Shown piece after piece: positions 32,162 through 42,540 of a stretch of 64,000 bases of DNA. Position 1 is the first letter of the stretch. Each line of letters starts with the position of its first letter. The DNA is from Desulfobacula toluolica Tol2 (GTDB taxonomy: Bacteria; Desulfobacterota; Desulfobacteria; Desulfobacterales; Desulfobacteraceae): positions 1,748,578-1,812,577 of the forward strand of contig NC_018645.1 in assembly GCF_000307105.1 (NCBI RefSeq). The letters are read 5' to 3'. The notes below the pieces were generated by a model that saw only the letters and a list, made by a program, of their open reading frames with translations, was not told the DNA's origin and searched no databases. Made by a program: the position numbers and the translations under genes.

Positions 32162-32198
32162 TGACCCTGTCTCCGGTATAACAAAGGCGGCAGGGTCA
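32162..32198 (+). terminator. Hairpin after the aminotransferase gene
   Basis: TGACCCTG (32162-32169) pairs with CAGGGTCA (32191-32198), with CCG/CGG inside. It begins 26 bp after the stop. The T run is weak, so it may only stabilise the 3' end. Confidence 0.45.
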
Positions 32199-32283
32199 GC
32201 CATTATTTAAATGCCATTCACATCCTATCAGTCCTGCTCATAGTTTGTTTTTTTAAAATGGATGGTTGTCTGATTTAAAAAGA

Positions 32284-32592
32284 TTAATCCTGCTTTTCTT
32301 TCCTTTTTTTTGCCTGTTCAATTAATTCAAACAATGACAGGACTTTTGGTTTTGCCTTGTTTAAGAAGATTTTTTTGAATTCATCTTTTTTTAAGCTGTT
32401 TTTGAGGTAGGCGTGAACATCAAAATGGGGATACCAGCAATCAAGGGTTTTAAAACAGGGATCTCCGCTATTTTCAGACCGGCAATAGGAAAAATTGATC
32501 TGATGTCCAAGTCTTGGACATCGGATGGTGAAATCATCTTTCGGAGGATTTGCCGGAGGATCTATCTGAAAGGTATCAGTATTTTTATTCAT
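32284..32592 (-). CDS. Small four-cysteine conserved protein
   Basis: 102 residues. The central stretch TIRCPRLGHQINFSYCRSEN, then DPCFKTLDCWYP has four cysteines that could bind zinc or an iron-sulfur cluster. The C-terminus is a lysine-rich helix (ELIEQAKKRKEKQD). I recall similar short proteins in Desulfobacterota with the CPRLG...YCR...PCFKTLDCW pattern and no assigned function. It stands alone on the - strand between convergent and divergent neighbours. Confidence 0.7.
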   Translation of the reverse strand: MNKNTDTFQIDPPANPPKDDFTIRCPRLGHQINFSYCRSENSGDPCFKTLDCWYPHFDVHAYLKNSLKKDEFKKIFLNKAKPKVLSLFELIEQAKKRKEKQD

Positions 32593-32852
32593 TTATGTAT
32601 CCATTTTGTTTAATTCGTAATGCAAAAAATTGAACAGGTTTAACATTATTTTAATTCATTTATGGGAATAAACCGGCCAAGTCAAGCCCTAAATTTAGGG
32701 GTTATACTCTTGCATTTAAGCCAAGATAATTTCCATGATTTAAGAGTCTTTACTATTCAAAGGATTTATTTTAAACATAGAATTAAAAAACATAGTGGCT
32801 TCCAAACAATAGAAGAAACCATGGACAATGAATTCAAGCCGGAGAGATAAAA

Positions 32853-34196
32853 ATGGAAAAAGAATTGATCATACATCTTCACGAGGCAATGACTCAATTG
32901 TTGTCAGGTTTTGATCACCTGCCTTGTTTTGAGCAAGAAAAAGATATGGGAAAAATCAATACTATTTTGAACCTGGTTGCTGAAAAATTAAAAAGCAACT
33001 ACCCTTATCATCACCCCTTGTATGCAGGCCAGATGCTGAAACCACCTCATCCGGTTGCCTTGTTGTCCTATACCCTGGCAATGTTGATGAATCCCAATAA
33101 TCATGCCATTGACGGGGGAATCGCCAGTTCAAAATTAGAAAAAGAAGCGGTCTCAAACATTGCCTATATGTTTGGGTGGGATGATTTTCTCGGTCATTTG
33201 ACCAGCGGAGGCACCTTTGCCAACCTTGAAGCACTCTGGATTTGTGAAAAAATGAATCCCGGAAAAGTCATTGTGGCTTCCGAACAGGCCCATTATACTC
33301 ATAATAGAATATGTGATGTTTTAAAAATTGCTTTTAAACCGGTTCCTGCTGATCATGATGGTGTCATGGATACGGCTGCCCTGGAAAAAATTTTAAAAGA
33401 TTTTGATGTCGGAACAGTCGTTGTGACAATGGGGACAACAGGATGTGGAAAAATTGATCCGTTAACGAAAATTCTTGATCTGCAAAAAAGATATAAATTC
33501 AGAATCCATATCGATGCAGCCTACGGCGGATATTTTAAACTGGCAACAAATTTGTCCGCAGAAACCACTTTGGCATTTGAGCAAATGCATAAAGCAGATT
33601 CAATTGTCGTGGACCCTCACAAACACGGCCTCCAGCCCTATGGATGCGGCTGTATTTTGTTCAAAGATCCCCATGTTGGGAAATTTTACAAGCATGAGTC
33701 ACCTTATACCTATTTTACATCAGATGAACTTCATCTTGGGGAAATCAGCCTTGAATGTTCAAGGGCAGGGGCATCTTCCGTGGCTTTATGGGCCACTCAG
33801 CAATATTTTCCAATGAAAAAAGGCGGTGAGTTTGCAAAAAATCTTGAGAAATCAAGACATGCCGCGATTAAATTATTTGAGCTGATAAACAGTGCTGATG
33901 AATTTTTCACCTTTTTTAAACCAGACCTTGATATTATTGTCTGGAGCCTGAAAGGAGTTTCTTCTAAAGAGATTTCTAAGCGAAACAGAAGGTTTTTTCA
34001 AAAGGCTGCCCAATTAAATCTTCATCTGGCTTTGGTAAATATTCCACAATCAATCGCAAGTCATCATTGTGACATCCAATGGGATAGTGATGATCTTGCA
34101 TGTCTTAGATCCTGTTTAATGAAACCTGAACATGATGACTGGATAGAAAAGATGTTTGACATAATTCAAACATCGATAAAAACTTTAAACGTTTGA
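32853..34196 (+). CDS. PLP-dependent group II amino acid decarboxylase
   Basis: A 447-residue protein. It shows LTSGGTFANLEAL, HIDAAYGGYFKLA (the Asp that holds the pyridine nitrogen), and the PLP lysine in VDPHKHGLQPYGCG. The family includes glutamate, tyrosine/aromatic and aspartate (MfnA/PanP) decarboxylases. The substrate is not readable. AGAGATAAAA precedes the ATG, with GGAGAG at the right distance. A hairpin repeat follows 30 bp after the stop. The 260 bp before the gene shows nothing else supportable. Confidence 0.88.
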   Translation: MEKELIIHLHEAMTQLLSGFDHLPCFEQEKDMGKINTILNLVAEKLKSNYPYHHPLYAGQMLKPPHPVALLSYTLAMLMNPNNHAIDGGIASSKLEKEAVSNIAYMFGWDDFLGHLTSGGTFANLEALWICEKMNPGKVIVASEQAHYTHNRICDVLKIAFKPVPADHDGVMDTAALEKILKDFDVGTVVVTMGTTGCGKIDPLTKILDLQKRYKFRIHIDAAYGGYFKLATNLSAETTLAFEQMHKADSIVVDPHKHGLQPYGCGCILFKDPHVGKFYKHESPYTYFTSDELHLGEISLECSRAGASSVALWATQQYFPMKKGGEFAKNLEKSRHAAIKLFELINSADEFFTFFKPDLDIIVWSLKGVSSKEISKRNRRFFQKAAQLNLHLALVNIPQSIASHHCDIQWDSDDLACLRSCLMKPEHDDWIEKMFDIIQTSIKTLNV

Positions 34197-34224
34197 TATC
34201 ACGGTATGTGGATATTACAAAAAC

Positions 34225-34312
34225 AAAGAGATCTGATTCCAATAATTTAGAAGTTCTTTCATGTAAACTGCAAAGGGCAGACTTGGTTTTTAATCCAGGT
34301 TTGCTCACGATA
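34225..34312 (+). repeat. Dispersed palindromic repeat, copy a (composite)
   Basis: AAAGAGATCTGATTCC ... TTCTTTC forms a long imperfect hairpin (34225-34260). Directly after it, CAGACTTGG (34278-34286) pairs with CCAGGTTTG (34295-34303). The first half recurs at 42541-42625 and 52581-52661, and the second half recurs at 44496-44535, on either side of the acyl-CoA dehydrogenase gene. It may also end the decarboxylase transcript. Confidence 0.65.
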
Positions 34313-34493
34313 GAATTTTTAAATACACAGTTTTGACTTGAATATCATTCTTAAACCTTATAAGGGTTATAAAAGTCAGAAAACGCTTGGCTGGAGCCAA
34401 TTACAGCATAAAACAGATGCTGAATCGGCTTGAAACTCATAAAAGACAATTGAGTTTGTAAACGATAAATACTTTAATTTCGAGAGGTTATTT

Positions 34494-36203
34494 ATGATTC
34501 ACCGTTTTATTTTTATGGTTCTTTTTTTGTATTTTTGTTCTTGCAGTGCGGTTCTTGCCGTTGAGACCACGCTGCCCGAGGATACCAAAGCTGATGAACC
34601 CTCTTCAAATCTGGAGCAACAAGCACTGAAACCCCAGCCGGAACTGGACAAGAATGAAACCTCTTTGAAAATGCTTCACTCTATTACAGAATTGAAAAAA
34701 GGTCTGAATCAGCGGATAAATGAGAAAAACAAAGTCCTGAAAAAAAGCAGTTCAGATACTGAAAAAGAATCGTTGATTTTTGAATTGAAAAAACTTGACA
34801 AGCAGCTCAATGATTATACCGTGGATTTTGAGCGGATTGCCACAGGCATAGATGTCGGGCTGTTTGCTGAAAAAAAAGTCGAAGAGTTTGATTGGAAAAA
34901 CGAGTTGGTTGGTCTGGTTGAGCCCGGTATTAAAGAAATCAAGCGTTTGACGGTTAAGGCAAGATATAAAACAAAATTAAAGGATGAGCTTTCCTATTAC
35001 CAGAATCTGTTACCGGTTGCCCAGCAGGCAGTGGGCAATATTAACACCCTGATATCCCGGTCGGAAAACAGGGAAATGAAAAACAAATTAAAAAAGCTGC
35101 TGCCGGAATGGAAGGGGGTTGAAAATCAGATTCAGAATAAACTGGAAATCGTGAGCATGCGTTTGGCTGAAATGGAGAGCGAAGAAAAATCCATTATTGA
35201 AACCTCCCGGACCTCTGTGAAGAATTTTTTTCGCACCCGGGGATTATTCCTGTTTATTGCTGTGATGGCATGCCTGGGGGTGGTTTTGTTTTTACGCTTA
35301 TCTTCCAGGGCTTTGGTACGGTTTGTTCCCGGATATACGGCCAAATACAGGCCTTTTCATGTCCGGGTATTAAATCTTTTCTTTAAAATATTTGCCTTGT
35401 TTTTAACCCTGTTTGTCCTTGTGTTTGTTTTTTATGTGGTGGAAGACTGGGTGTTGCTCAGTTTAACCATTATCTTTATCATGGGAGTGGGCTGGGCTGC
35501 CAAACATACCCTTCCCCAGTACTGGCACCAGAGTCGGCTTATGCTGAATATCGGCGCTGTCAGGGAAGGCGAGCGCATGGTTCATCATGGCGTGCCCTGG
35601 CTTGTAAAGAGCATCAATGTTTTCAGTGAGCTTGAAAATCCCTATCTTGGGGTCAAGCTTCGTCTGCCCATTGAAGAGCTTCTTGGTAAAACCTCCAGGC
35701 CGTTTCATAAAAAAGAACCATGGTTTCCCTGTAAACGAAGCGACTGGGTTATTCTTTCCGACGGCACCAGGGGGGTTGTTACAAGTCTCTCTCACGAGAT
35801 GGTGGAACTGGTTCAGCGGGGCGGTTCCCATAAAACCTACCAGACGAGCGATTTTCTGGCATTGTCCCCATTGAACATCTCTGTCAATTTCAGGCTTAAA
35901 ATCCCTTTCGGCATCAGCTATGATCTTCAGAAAGAATCCACAGGAAGTATACTTGAAATTTTAAAATCATATATTGAGACCCAAATTGATGCGGAAGGGT
36001 ACAAAAAGAGCCTGTTGAATCTAAAGGTGGAGTTTTGTCAGGCTGGCGGATCATCCCTTGACATGGTTGTGATTGCGGATTTTAAAGGTGATATGGCCCC
36101 TTTGTACCAGCGGTTGTCCAGGGCCATCCAGCGCTGGTGCGTGGATGCCTGCACCCTGAATAAATGGGAAATTCCCTTTCCCCAGCTTACCATTCATAAG
36201 TAA
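34494..36203 (+). CDS. MscS-like membrane protein with long periplasmic coiled coil
   Basis: A 569-residue protein. A signal peptide (FIFMVLFLYFCSCSAVLAVE) leads into about 220 residues of charged helix likely to form coiled coil. Three membrane segments follow near 250-270, 295-320 and 325-345. The last part, GWAAKHTLPQYWHQSRLML, then WVILSDGTRGVVTSLSHEMVELV, resembles the MscS pore-beta domain, and the end KWEIPFPQLTIHK matches MscS tails. It may be a mechanosensitive channel or a degenerate relative, since the usual glycine-alanine pore helix is not clear. Confidence 0.7.
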   Translation: MIHRFIFMVLFLYFCSCSAVLAVETTLPEDTKADEPSSNLEQQALKPQPELDKNETSLKMLHSITELKKGLNQRINEKNKVLKKSSSDTEKESLIFELKKLDKQLNDYTVDFERIATGIDVGLFAEKKVEEFDWKNELVGLVEPGIKEIKRLTVKARYKTKLKDELSYYQNLLPVAQQAVGNINTLISRSENREMKNKLKKLLPEWKGVENQIQNKLEIVSMRLAEMESEEKSIIETSRTSVKNFFRTRGLFLFIAVMACLGVVLFLRLSSRALVRFVPGYTAKYRPFHVRVLNLFFKIFALFLTLFVLVFVFYVVEDWVLLSLTIIFIMGVGWAAKHTLPQYWHQSRLMLNIGAVREGERMVHHGVPWLVKSINVFSELENPYLGVKLRLPIEELLGKTSRPFHKKEPWFPCKRSDWVILSDGTRGVVTSLSHEMVELVQRGGSHKTYQTSDFLALSPLNISVNFRLKIPFGISYDLQKESTGSILEILKSYIETQIDAEGYKKSLLNLKVEFCQAGGSSLDMVVIADFKGDMAPLYQRLSRAIQRWCVDACTLNKWEIPFPQLTIHK

Positions 36204-36265
36204 AGGAGAGGGCGCTTATTGTGTCCGTATCATTATGAATGAATAATTTTTAATGGGGTTATAAT

Positions 36266-38539
36266 GTGAATATGCTGCATCTGTACAGCCGGTTACTGAA
36301 AACAATCAATAACCGTCTCAAGGCAATGAGGTCTTTGTTCAAGTCTCTTGAGATCCGCTATAAATTTCTTGTCAGTTTTTCCATTGTTTTTTTCCTCTCC
36401 ATGCTGTTATGCAGCCTTTTTATTTATGTATTCGTAAGAAATAATATAGAGACAAGCATTGAAAGCGAACTGAACAATACGACCCAGATGATTTTCAACC
36501 TGGTAAAAACATCTGTGACGGTTTCCATAAAAAATCATTTAAGAGCCGTTGCTGAAAAAAATGAAGAAATCGTTCGCAGTCTCTACAATCAGGCCCTGGA
36601 CAACAGGATCAGTGAAGCTGAGGCCAAAGAGAGGGCATCTGAATTGATGCTCTGCCAGACAATCGGCACATCAGGATATATTTATGGTGTGAACAGCAAT
36701 GGCATGGTAGTGGTCCATCCGCAGCCCACCCTGATCGGTTCCAATGTTGCCCACCATGATTTTGTATCCCGGCAGATGAGGTCTCCTCAGGGATACCTGG
36801 AATATGAATGGAAGAATCCGGGAGAAACCGTTCCCCGGCCAAAGGCCCTTTATATGGTGTATTTTGAACCCTGGGACTGGATTATTTCCGCCAGTGCTTA
36901 TCGTACTGAATTTACCAAGCTGGTAAATGTGGAGGATTTTCGTAAAAGCATACTTTCCCTTAAATTTGGAAAAACAGGGTATTCCTTTGTGATTGACAGC
37001 AGGGGAACCGCCGTTATCCATCCAAAACTTCAGGGCATCAATATTTTTGATGCAGAAGAGCTTCCCAACAAGTATCTCGAAGATATGATGAAACGTAAAA
37101 AGGGAAAATCCGTTTATTATTGGAAAAATCCTGATGAACCCAAAGCCAGGCAGAAGATGGTTATGTTCAATTATATTGATGAATATCAGTGGATTGTTGC
37201 GTCTTCGTGTTACCTGGATGAGTTTTACAGCCCACTTGATACCATCCGTAATTTTATTTTTGGCGTTTCCATTGCTTTTTTTTTGCTCATGCTGGCAATT
37301 ACATTCAAGATCAGCTCATCCATCACAAATCCCCTGCGCGAATTGATGGGGCGGTTTGACTGTGTAAGAGAGGGCGACTTTACGGCCCGAATGAAAAATG
37401 ATTCCACAGGCGAAGTCGGGCAGCTGGTGGTTTATTTTAACCGGTTCATGGACCGGCTGGAAACCTATCACCAGAGCCTGCAGAACCAGATCCAGGAGCG
37501 GCGCATTGCCCAAGAGGCGCAAAGGAAAAGCCAGGAAAGGTATTTCCTGTTGATGGAGGCGGCGGCAGACCCCATTGTTACCTATGATATGAAAGGCAAT
37601 GTTATTTATATCAACCCGGCATTTACCAGGGTCTTTGGATGGTCCCTTGAGGAATGTGTCGGAAAGAGAATGGGTCATTATGTGCCTGAAGATAATTGGA
37701 ACGAAACAAAAATAATGATAAATCAGGTTATTTCAGGTAATGCCATCAATAATGTAGAAACCCGGCGGTATTCAAAACAGGGCCACACGGTTGATGTCAG
37801 TATAAGTGGTGCCATTACCAGGGATCGAAAAGGGAATCCGTCCGGCAGTATCATCATTCTCAGGGATATCACCAAATCAAAACAGCTGGAAAAGCAGTTG
37901 ATTCATGTGGGGGACCGGGAGCGCCGGAAAATCGGACAGGATCTCCATGATGATCTGTGCCCTCACCTGATCGGCATCGCAGGTCTGGCCACGGTATTAA
38001 AAGGCGATCTGGCCGTCCAGGGCCATGCGGGCGAAGGCCTTGCAGATAAAATCTTGGTGTTGATCGAGGATGCCATTGGCAAGGCCCGGTCCCTGGCAAG
38101 GGGCTTGTGTCCCGTCCACCTGGTTTCCCACGGCCTCCAGGCCTCACTTGAGGAAATAGCCGATACTCTGGGACACGCTTCCGGGATAAAGTTCAGGTTT
38201 GATGTGGACAAAACCGTGGTGTTTCAGGATAATAGTGTGGCCACCCATCTTTATTATATTGCCAGGGAGGCGGTAACCAATGCCGTAAAACATTCAGACG
38301 CAGGAAGGATTGAACTCTGCTTGTCCAGGGAAAATGAATTAATCCATATGTGTATCAAAGATAACGGCAGGGGGATAAAGAATACAGGCGTTCAGCATGG
38401 CATGGGGTTGCAGATAATGGCATATCGTGCAAAAATTATTGATGCCAGGTTTGATATTGAAACCGGGCAGAACGGAACCATGGTGCATGTTTACATCAAA
38501 AATACCTTGTCAAATGCTCAAAAGGAGGAAATCGTCTGA
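36266..38539 (+). CDS. Cache-domain sensor histidine kinase (NarL-partner type)
   Basis: A 757-residue protein. First membrane segment about 32-56; a periplasmic double Cache sensor follows (GTSGYIYGVNSNGMVVVHPQ and KTGYSFVIDSRGTAVIHPK), then a second segment (FGVSIAFFLLMLAITFKI), HAMP (SITNPLRELMGRF), PAS (about 425-545) and HisKA_3 with DRERRKIGQDLHDDLCPHL. The ATP-binding domain has NAVKHSDAGRIEL and DNGRGI. It probably senses a small organic ligand and phosphorylates the adjacent NarL-type regulator, which overlaps by TGATG. Start is GTG 36266 (GGGG upstream), or ATG 36272. Confidence 0.92.
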   Translation: MNMLHLYSRLLKTINNRLKAMRSLFKSLEIRYKFLVSFSIVFFLSMLLCSLFIYVFVRNNIETSIESELNNTTQMIFNLVKTSVTVSIKNHLRAVAEKNEEIVRSLYNQALDNRISEAEAKERASELMLCQTIGTSGYIYGVNSNGMVVVHPQPTLIGSNVAHHDFVSRQMRSPQGYLEYEWKNPGETVPRPKALYMVYFEPWDWIISASAYRTEFTKLVNVEDFRKSILSLKFGKTGYSFVIDSRGTAVIHPKLQGINIFDAEELPNKYLEDMMKRKKGKSVYYWKNPDEPKARQKMVMFNYIDEYQWIVASSCYLDEFYSPLDTIRNFIFGVSIAFFLLMLAITFKISSSITNPLRELMGRFDCVREGDFTARMKNDSTGEVGQLVVYFNRFMDRLETYHQSLQNQIQERRIAQEAQRKSQERYFLLMEAAADPIVTYDMKGNVIYINPAFTRVFGWSLEECVGKRMGHYVPEDNWNETKIMINQVISGNAINNVETRRYSKQGHTVDVSISGAITRDRKGNPSGSIIILRDITKSKQLEKQLIHVGDRERRKIGQDLHDDLCPHLIGIAGLATVLKGDLAVQGHAGEGLADKILVLIEDAIGKARSLARGLCPVHLVSHGLQASLEEIADTLGHASGIKFRFDVDKTVVFQDNSVATHLYYIAREAVTNAVKHSDAGRIELCLSRENELIHMCIKDNGRGIKNTGVQHGMGLQIMAYRAKIIDARFDIETGQNGTMVHVYIKNTLSNAQKEEIV

Positions 38540-39201
38540 TGGAACTTGAAAACACCTTTAAGATAATGATTGTGGATGATCATCCTGTTTTTTGCCTTGG
38601 CATGACAGAACTGATCGGCAGGGAACCTGATTTGACGGTCAGCACCAGTGAAGATACCGCAGACAAAGCATGGACCGCCATTAAACACCATTGTCCCGAT
38701 CTTGTTATTGTTGATATTTCGCTCAAGGAGAGTAACGGGATCGACCTTGTGGAGGACATCAACAGGGAATATCCGGATCTGCCGGTACTGGTGCTTTCCA
38801 TGTATGACGAAACCCTTTATGCAGAAAGGGCGCTGATGGCCGGTGCCCGCGGATATATCATGAAGCAGAAGGCCATCAGCCATGTTGTCAAGGCCATTCG
38901 CCAGGTGCTGTCAGGTGAGATTTATGCAAGTCAAAAGATTAAGGACAAGATATTCAGCCGGCTGGTTTCCCGCAAGACGGCCGGCGAAAAAATTTCCCTG
39001 GACATTTTAACCAACCGGGAACTTGAAGTATTCCGTCTTATCGGAGACGGTCTTGATTCAAAGGAGATTGCTGCTCGGTTGAATTTAAGCATCAAAACCA
39101 TCGGCACCCATCGCGAGAATATCAAAACAAAGCTGAACCTCAAACACTACACAGAGCTTGTCAAATCCGCCGTCCACTGGTCCCGGAAAATGGAAAAATA
39201 A
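38539..39201 (+). CDS. NarL/LuxR-family response regulator
   Basis: 220 residues. The receiver domain has IMIVDDHPVFCLGMTELI and the phosphorylated Asp in LVIVDISLKESNG. The C-terminal LuxR-type HTH has LTNRELEVFRLIGDGLDSKE, IAARLNLSIKTIGTHRENIKT in part. It is translated with the kinase (TGATG overlap). The acyl-CoA ligase cluster starts about 170 bp downstream on the same strand and is a candidate target, which is inference. Confidence 0.93.
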   Translation: MELENTFKIMIVDDHPVFCLGMTELIGREPDLTVSTSEDTADKAWTAIKHHCPDLVIVDISLKESNGIDLVEDINREYPDLPVLVLSMYDETLYAERALMAGARGYIMKQKAISHVVKAIRQVLSGEIYASQKIKDKIFSRLVSRKTAGEKISLDILTNRELEVFRLIGDGLDSKEIAARLNLSIKTIGTHRENIKTKLNLKHYTELVKSAVHWSRKMEK

Positions 39202-39367
39202 CTTTTCTAGGTTCTAAACCTATCCCGCCTAAGATTATCGGCAGTATGATTATCCGCTGTTGACCGATTGAAACCCTTATGCCTTGTTGCTAAATTATAT
39301 TCAAATCCTGATTAAGGTTTAGCGACCATTGTTTATTGACAACAAAAAGGTACAAGGAGGAACAAAA

Positions 39368-40978
39368 ATGCCTGAGCAGAGTGTAAATTATGATTTGCTG
39401 AGTCCGGTGAAATTTCTCAGCCGCAGTGTCGAGGTTTATCCCAACAAGGCGGCAGTGATTTATGGGGACCGGCACTTCACCTATGCCCAATTCCAGGAAA
39501 GGGTATTTCGCCTGGCCAATGCCCTGAAAAAAAACAATATAGGCAAGGGTGACAAAGTTGCATTCATCTGCCCCAATACCCCGCCCATGCTGGAGGCCCA
39601 TTATGCTGTTCCCCTGATCGGGGCGGTCCTGGTATCCATCAATATCAGGTTGTCTGCCAATGAAATCGCCTATATTATTGATCACTCAGATGCAAAGGCT
39701 GTGTTTGCGGACAATGAGTTCGGCAGCACGGTTGCCTCTATTTCGTCTTCGCTGCCCAAGGTTGGCACTTATGTCAATATCTGTGATCTTGACGATTCAA
39801 AGCCCCTTGATGGACCGGATTATGAAACCTTCCTTGCTTCCGGGTCAGAGGAACCAGTTGAACTTGCTGTAACCGATGAGAGAGATGTCATAACCATCAA
39901 CTACACCAGCGGAACAACCGGACAGCCAAAAGGAGTTATGTATCATCACCGCGGGGCATATTTGAATGCCATTGGTGAGCTGCTTGAGTTCAAGATCAGC
40001 CCCGACTCCGTTTATCTCTGGACACTTCCCATGTTTCACTGCAACGGGTGGTGTTTCACCTGGGCCATAACTGCTATGGGAGCCACCCATGTGTGTCTGC
40101 GCAAAGTGGTCCCGGAAGAAATTTACAATATTATTGATTCTAAGGGGATCACCCATCTGTGTGCCGCTCCCACCATTCTTATCTCAATGTCGGCCTATGC
40201 CAGGGAAAACCGGTTAACGCTGTCAGGCAACCTTGAAATCATGACAGCCGGGGCACCACCGGCACCCACGGTCATTCAGAACATGGAGAGTATTGGCGCA
40301 AATATTCTCCAGAGCTATGGTCTCACAGAAGTATTTGGGCCTCACAGTATCTGCCGCTGGCAACCCAGGTGGGATGACCTTGATCCCTTTGAAAAAGCCC
40401 GGCTTAAAGCACGCCAGGGCGTTCCGTATATTGTTGCTCAACATATGGATGTTGTAGACTCTGAAACAATGGAACCTGTTCCAAGGGATGGGAAAACAAT
40501 GGGCGAAATCGTCATGCGGGGCAACAATGTCATGTTGGGGTATTACAAAGATATTGAGTCTACCAATGATGCATTCCGGGGAGGCTGGTTTCACAGCGGG
40601 GATCTGGCTGTAATGCATCCGGATAATTACATTCAGATCATGGACCGCCAAAAAGATATCATTATCAGCGGCGGGGAAAATATTTCAACCGTTGAAATAG
40701 AAAATGTTCTGTTCACCCATCCCGACGTTCTTGAGGTGGCTGTGATTCCTGTGCCGGATCCGAAATGGGGCGAAGTGCCCAAGGCCTTTATTGCACTGCA
40801 GAACGGAACCCAGCCTGCTGCAGAGGATATTATTGAATTTTGCAGAACAAAACTGGCACGGTTTAAAGCACCAAAATACGTTGAATTCGGAGAATTGCCG
40901 AAAACCGCTACCGGCAAGACTCAGAAATTCAAACTTCGGGAAAAGGAATGGGAGGGCCATGATCGCATGGTGAATTAG
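39368..40978 (+). CDS. Acyl-CoA synthetase (DmdB/fatty-acyl-CoA ligase type)
   Basis: 536 residues from ATG 39368, which follows AAGGAGG; the longer frame from 39329 lacks support. ANL-superfamily motifs are TSGTTGQPKGVMYHHR, SYGLTEVFGP, SGGENIS and PKTATGKTQKFKLR with the catalytic lysine. The substrate-side LPMFHCNGWCFTW is shared with short/medium-chain ligases including DmdB. It makes an acyl-CoA from an acid, ATP and CoA. It leads a three-gene set with a transporter and an acyl-CoA dehydrogenase, so uptake and activation of one acid is likely. Confidence 0.88.
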   Translation: MPEQSVNYDLLSPVKFLSRSVEVYPNKAAVIYGDRHFTYAQFQERVFRLANALKKNNIGKGDKVAFICPNTPPMLEAHYAVPLIGAVLVSINIRLSANEIAYIIDHSDAKAVFADNEFGSTVASISSSLPKVGTYVNICDLDDSKPLDGPDYETFLASGSEEPVELAVTDERDVITINYTSGTTGQPKGVMYHHRGAYLNAIGELLEFKISPDSVYLWTLPMFHCNGWCFTWAITAMGATHVCLRKVVPEEIYNIIDSKGITHLCAAPTILISMSAYARENRLTLSGNLEIMTAGAPPAPTVIQNMESIGANILQSYGLTEVFGPHSICRWQPRWDDLDPFEKARLKARQGVPYIVAQHMDVVDSETMEPVPRDGKTMGEIVMRGNNVMLGYYKDIESTNDAFRGGWFHSGDLAVMHPDNYIQIMDRQKDIIISGGENISTVEIENVLFTHPDVLEVAVIPVPDPKWGEVPKAFIALQNGTQPAAEDIIEFCRTKLARFKAPKYVEFGELPKTATGKTQKFKLREKEWEGHDRMVN

Positions 40979-41037
40979 CAGTCCTGCTGCAGATTTGAAG
41001 CAAATATTCTATTTTAAAGATTAGAAAGGAAGTCAAC

Positions 41038-42399
41038 ATGTCCGTTTATAAACGCCAAAATGGTGAAGAACAACCTTACTGGCCCTTTGGTCCTTTCAAA
41101 ATAAGACTGCCCCTTGTTCATTATCGATGGGAGCCGGTGGAATTTGTACAGGCCCTTATTCTTTTTGTTGTAAGTCTTGCAATGATACCGCTTTTGCAAA
41201 AATACCTGGGCCTTCCATATGAGATAGCGCTTGCCTATACTTTTGTCTGTGGGATTGGTTTTATGATGCCGGCCTTTCTGGGTGTCTCTATGGTGCCGGG
41301 CTGGATTACCCCGGCTATTCCTGTGGTTCTTCTCTATCTGGGGCAGTTTACACCGGGTCCTGAAGCGATTCAGGCCCTGGTTGCCCTTCAGCTTCTTGTG
41401 GCAGCCATTTTCCTTTTGTTGGGAATCACCAGACTCAGCAGTAAAGTGGTGACAAAGGTTCCTGCCTCCATCAAGGCGGGAATTCTTCTGGGAGCCGGTG
41501 TTGCCGCTTATATGGGAGAATTGAAACTGGGTGGCCGCATTCCCAAAACGCCCATTGCCATCGGCCTGGGCAGTTTGATCTGTTTTTATATGCTCTTTTC
41601 GGTATCCTTTTTAAAATTGAAAAATAAAAATAAAATCGCACAAATGTTGGGTAAGTACGGCATGGTGCCTGCCATGGTACTTGCCATATTTATCGGTATC
41701 CTGGTCAATGAATATCCCATACCGGATATTGAATGGGGAATCACCATCCCGCATTTCAGACAGATGTGGGCATATCTTCCCTTTACAGTGGGTTTTCCCA
41801 GCGCTGACATGTTTATCAAAGCAATTCCCACAGCAATTATTGCATATATCATTGCCTTTGGAGATGTGATCGTGGGGACGGCTCTGGTTAAGGCAAGCTG
41901 TGAAGAAAGCCGGCCTGATGAAAAGGTGGAGATTGATATTGACAGAATTCATCTGGTAACCGGCATGAGAAACCTGCTCCATGCTTTTTTTGCGCCTTAT
42001 CCGGGCCTTGCCGGTCCCATCTGGACTGCCGTTACGGCAACCGTTGCCGACCGGTATCGCCATGGCCGGAAAGCCATGGATTCAATTTTCAGCGGCAGCG
42101 GGACCTTTTGGATTTCAGGATTCATCGCCTTGTTCATCTTGCCCCTTGTCAGCTTTTTCAAGCCGTTTCTGCCCCTTGGACTTTCTTTGACCATGGTAGT
42201 TACCGGATATCTGTGCATCATTACAGCATTCAAGCAGATCAAGGAGCCATTGGAACTGGGTGTGGCCGGCACCATGGCGGTTGTCCTTGCAATGCATGGG
42301 GCTGCATGGGGCCTTGGGGTAGGTGTTGTGCTGCATATCTTTTTGGAAAGTAAATTCAAGGCTTCAAAAAAAGTGGTGGTTGAAATCGAAACCACATAA
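41038..42399 (+). CDS. Polytopic membrane transporter, unknown substrate
   Basis: 453 residues with 10-12 hydrophobic segments. It shares features with the NCS2/SulP fold (two inverted halves; FFAPYPGLAGPIWTAVTAT near the middle, AFGDVIVGTALVKAS), but I cannot assign a family firmly. Its place between an acyl-CoA ligase and an acyl-CoA dehydrogenase suggests it carries the acid that they process. GAAAGGAAG precedes the start. The following 250 bp hold a dispersed repeat. Confidence 0.6.
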   Translation: MSVYKRQNGEEQPYWPFGPFKIRLPLVHYRWEPVEFVQALILFVVSLAMIPLLQKYLGLPYEIALAYTFVCGIGFMMPAFLGVSMVPGWITPAIPVVLLYLGQFTPGPEAIQALVALQLLVAAIFLLLGITRLSSKVVTKVPASIKAGILLGAGVAAYMGELKLGGRIPKTPIAIGLGSLICFYMLFSVSFLKLKNKNKIAQMLGKYGMVPAMVLAIFIGILVNEYPIPDIEWGITIPHFRQMWAYLPFTVGFPSADMFIKAIPTAIIAYIIAFGDVIVGTALVKASCEESRPDEKVEIDIDRIHLVTGMRNLLHAFFAPYPGLAGPIWTAVTATVADRYRHGRKAMDSIFSGSGTFWISGFIALFILPLVSFFKPFLPLGLSLTMVVTGYLCIITAFKQIKEPLELGVAGTMAVVLAMHGAAWGLGVGVVLHIFLESKFKASKKVVVEIETT

Positions 42400-42540
42400 A
42401 TCAATTGTCTGGGTAACGGCCCTTGCCGGGACCGGGAGGGGCCATTACTCAGGGGTACACCACAGGACGAACTCAGGTGGATAAATTGTAACTGTTTGTT
42501 ATCGTAAAATATTCTGACCAGGCGTCCAAAATAAACTGGT

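Noticed and set aside
32662-32850. 62-codon ORF before the decarboxylase gene
   Set aside because: No ribosome binding site, poor composition, ends at the start of the real gene.
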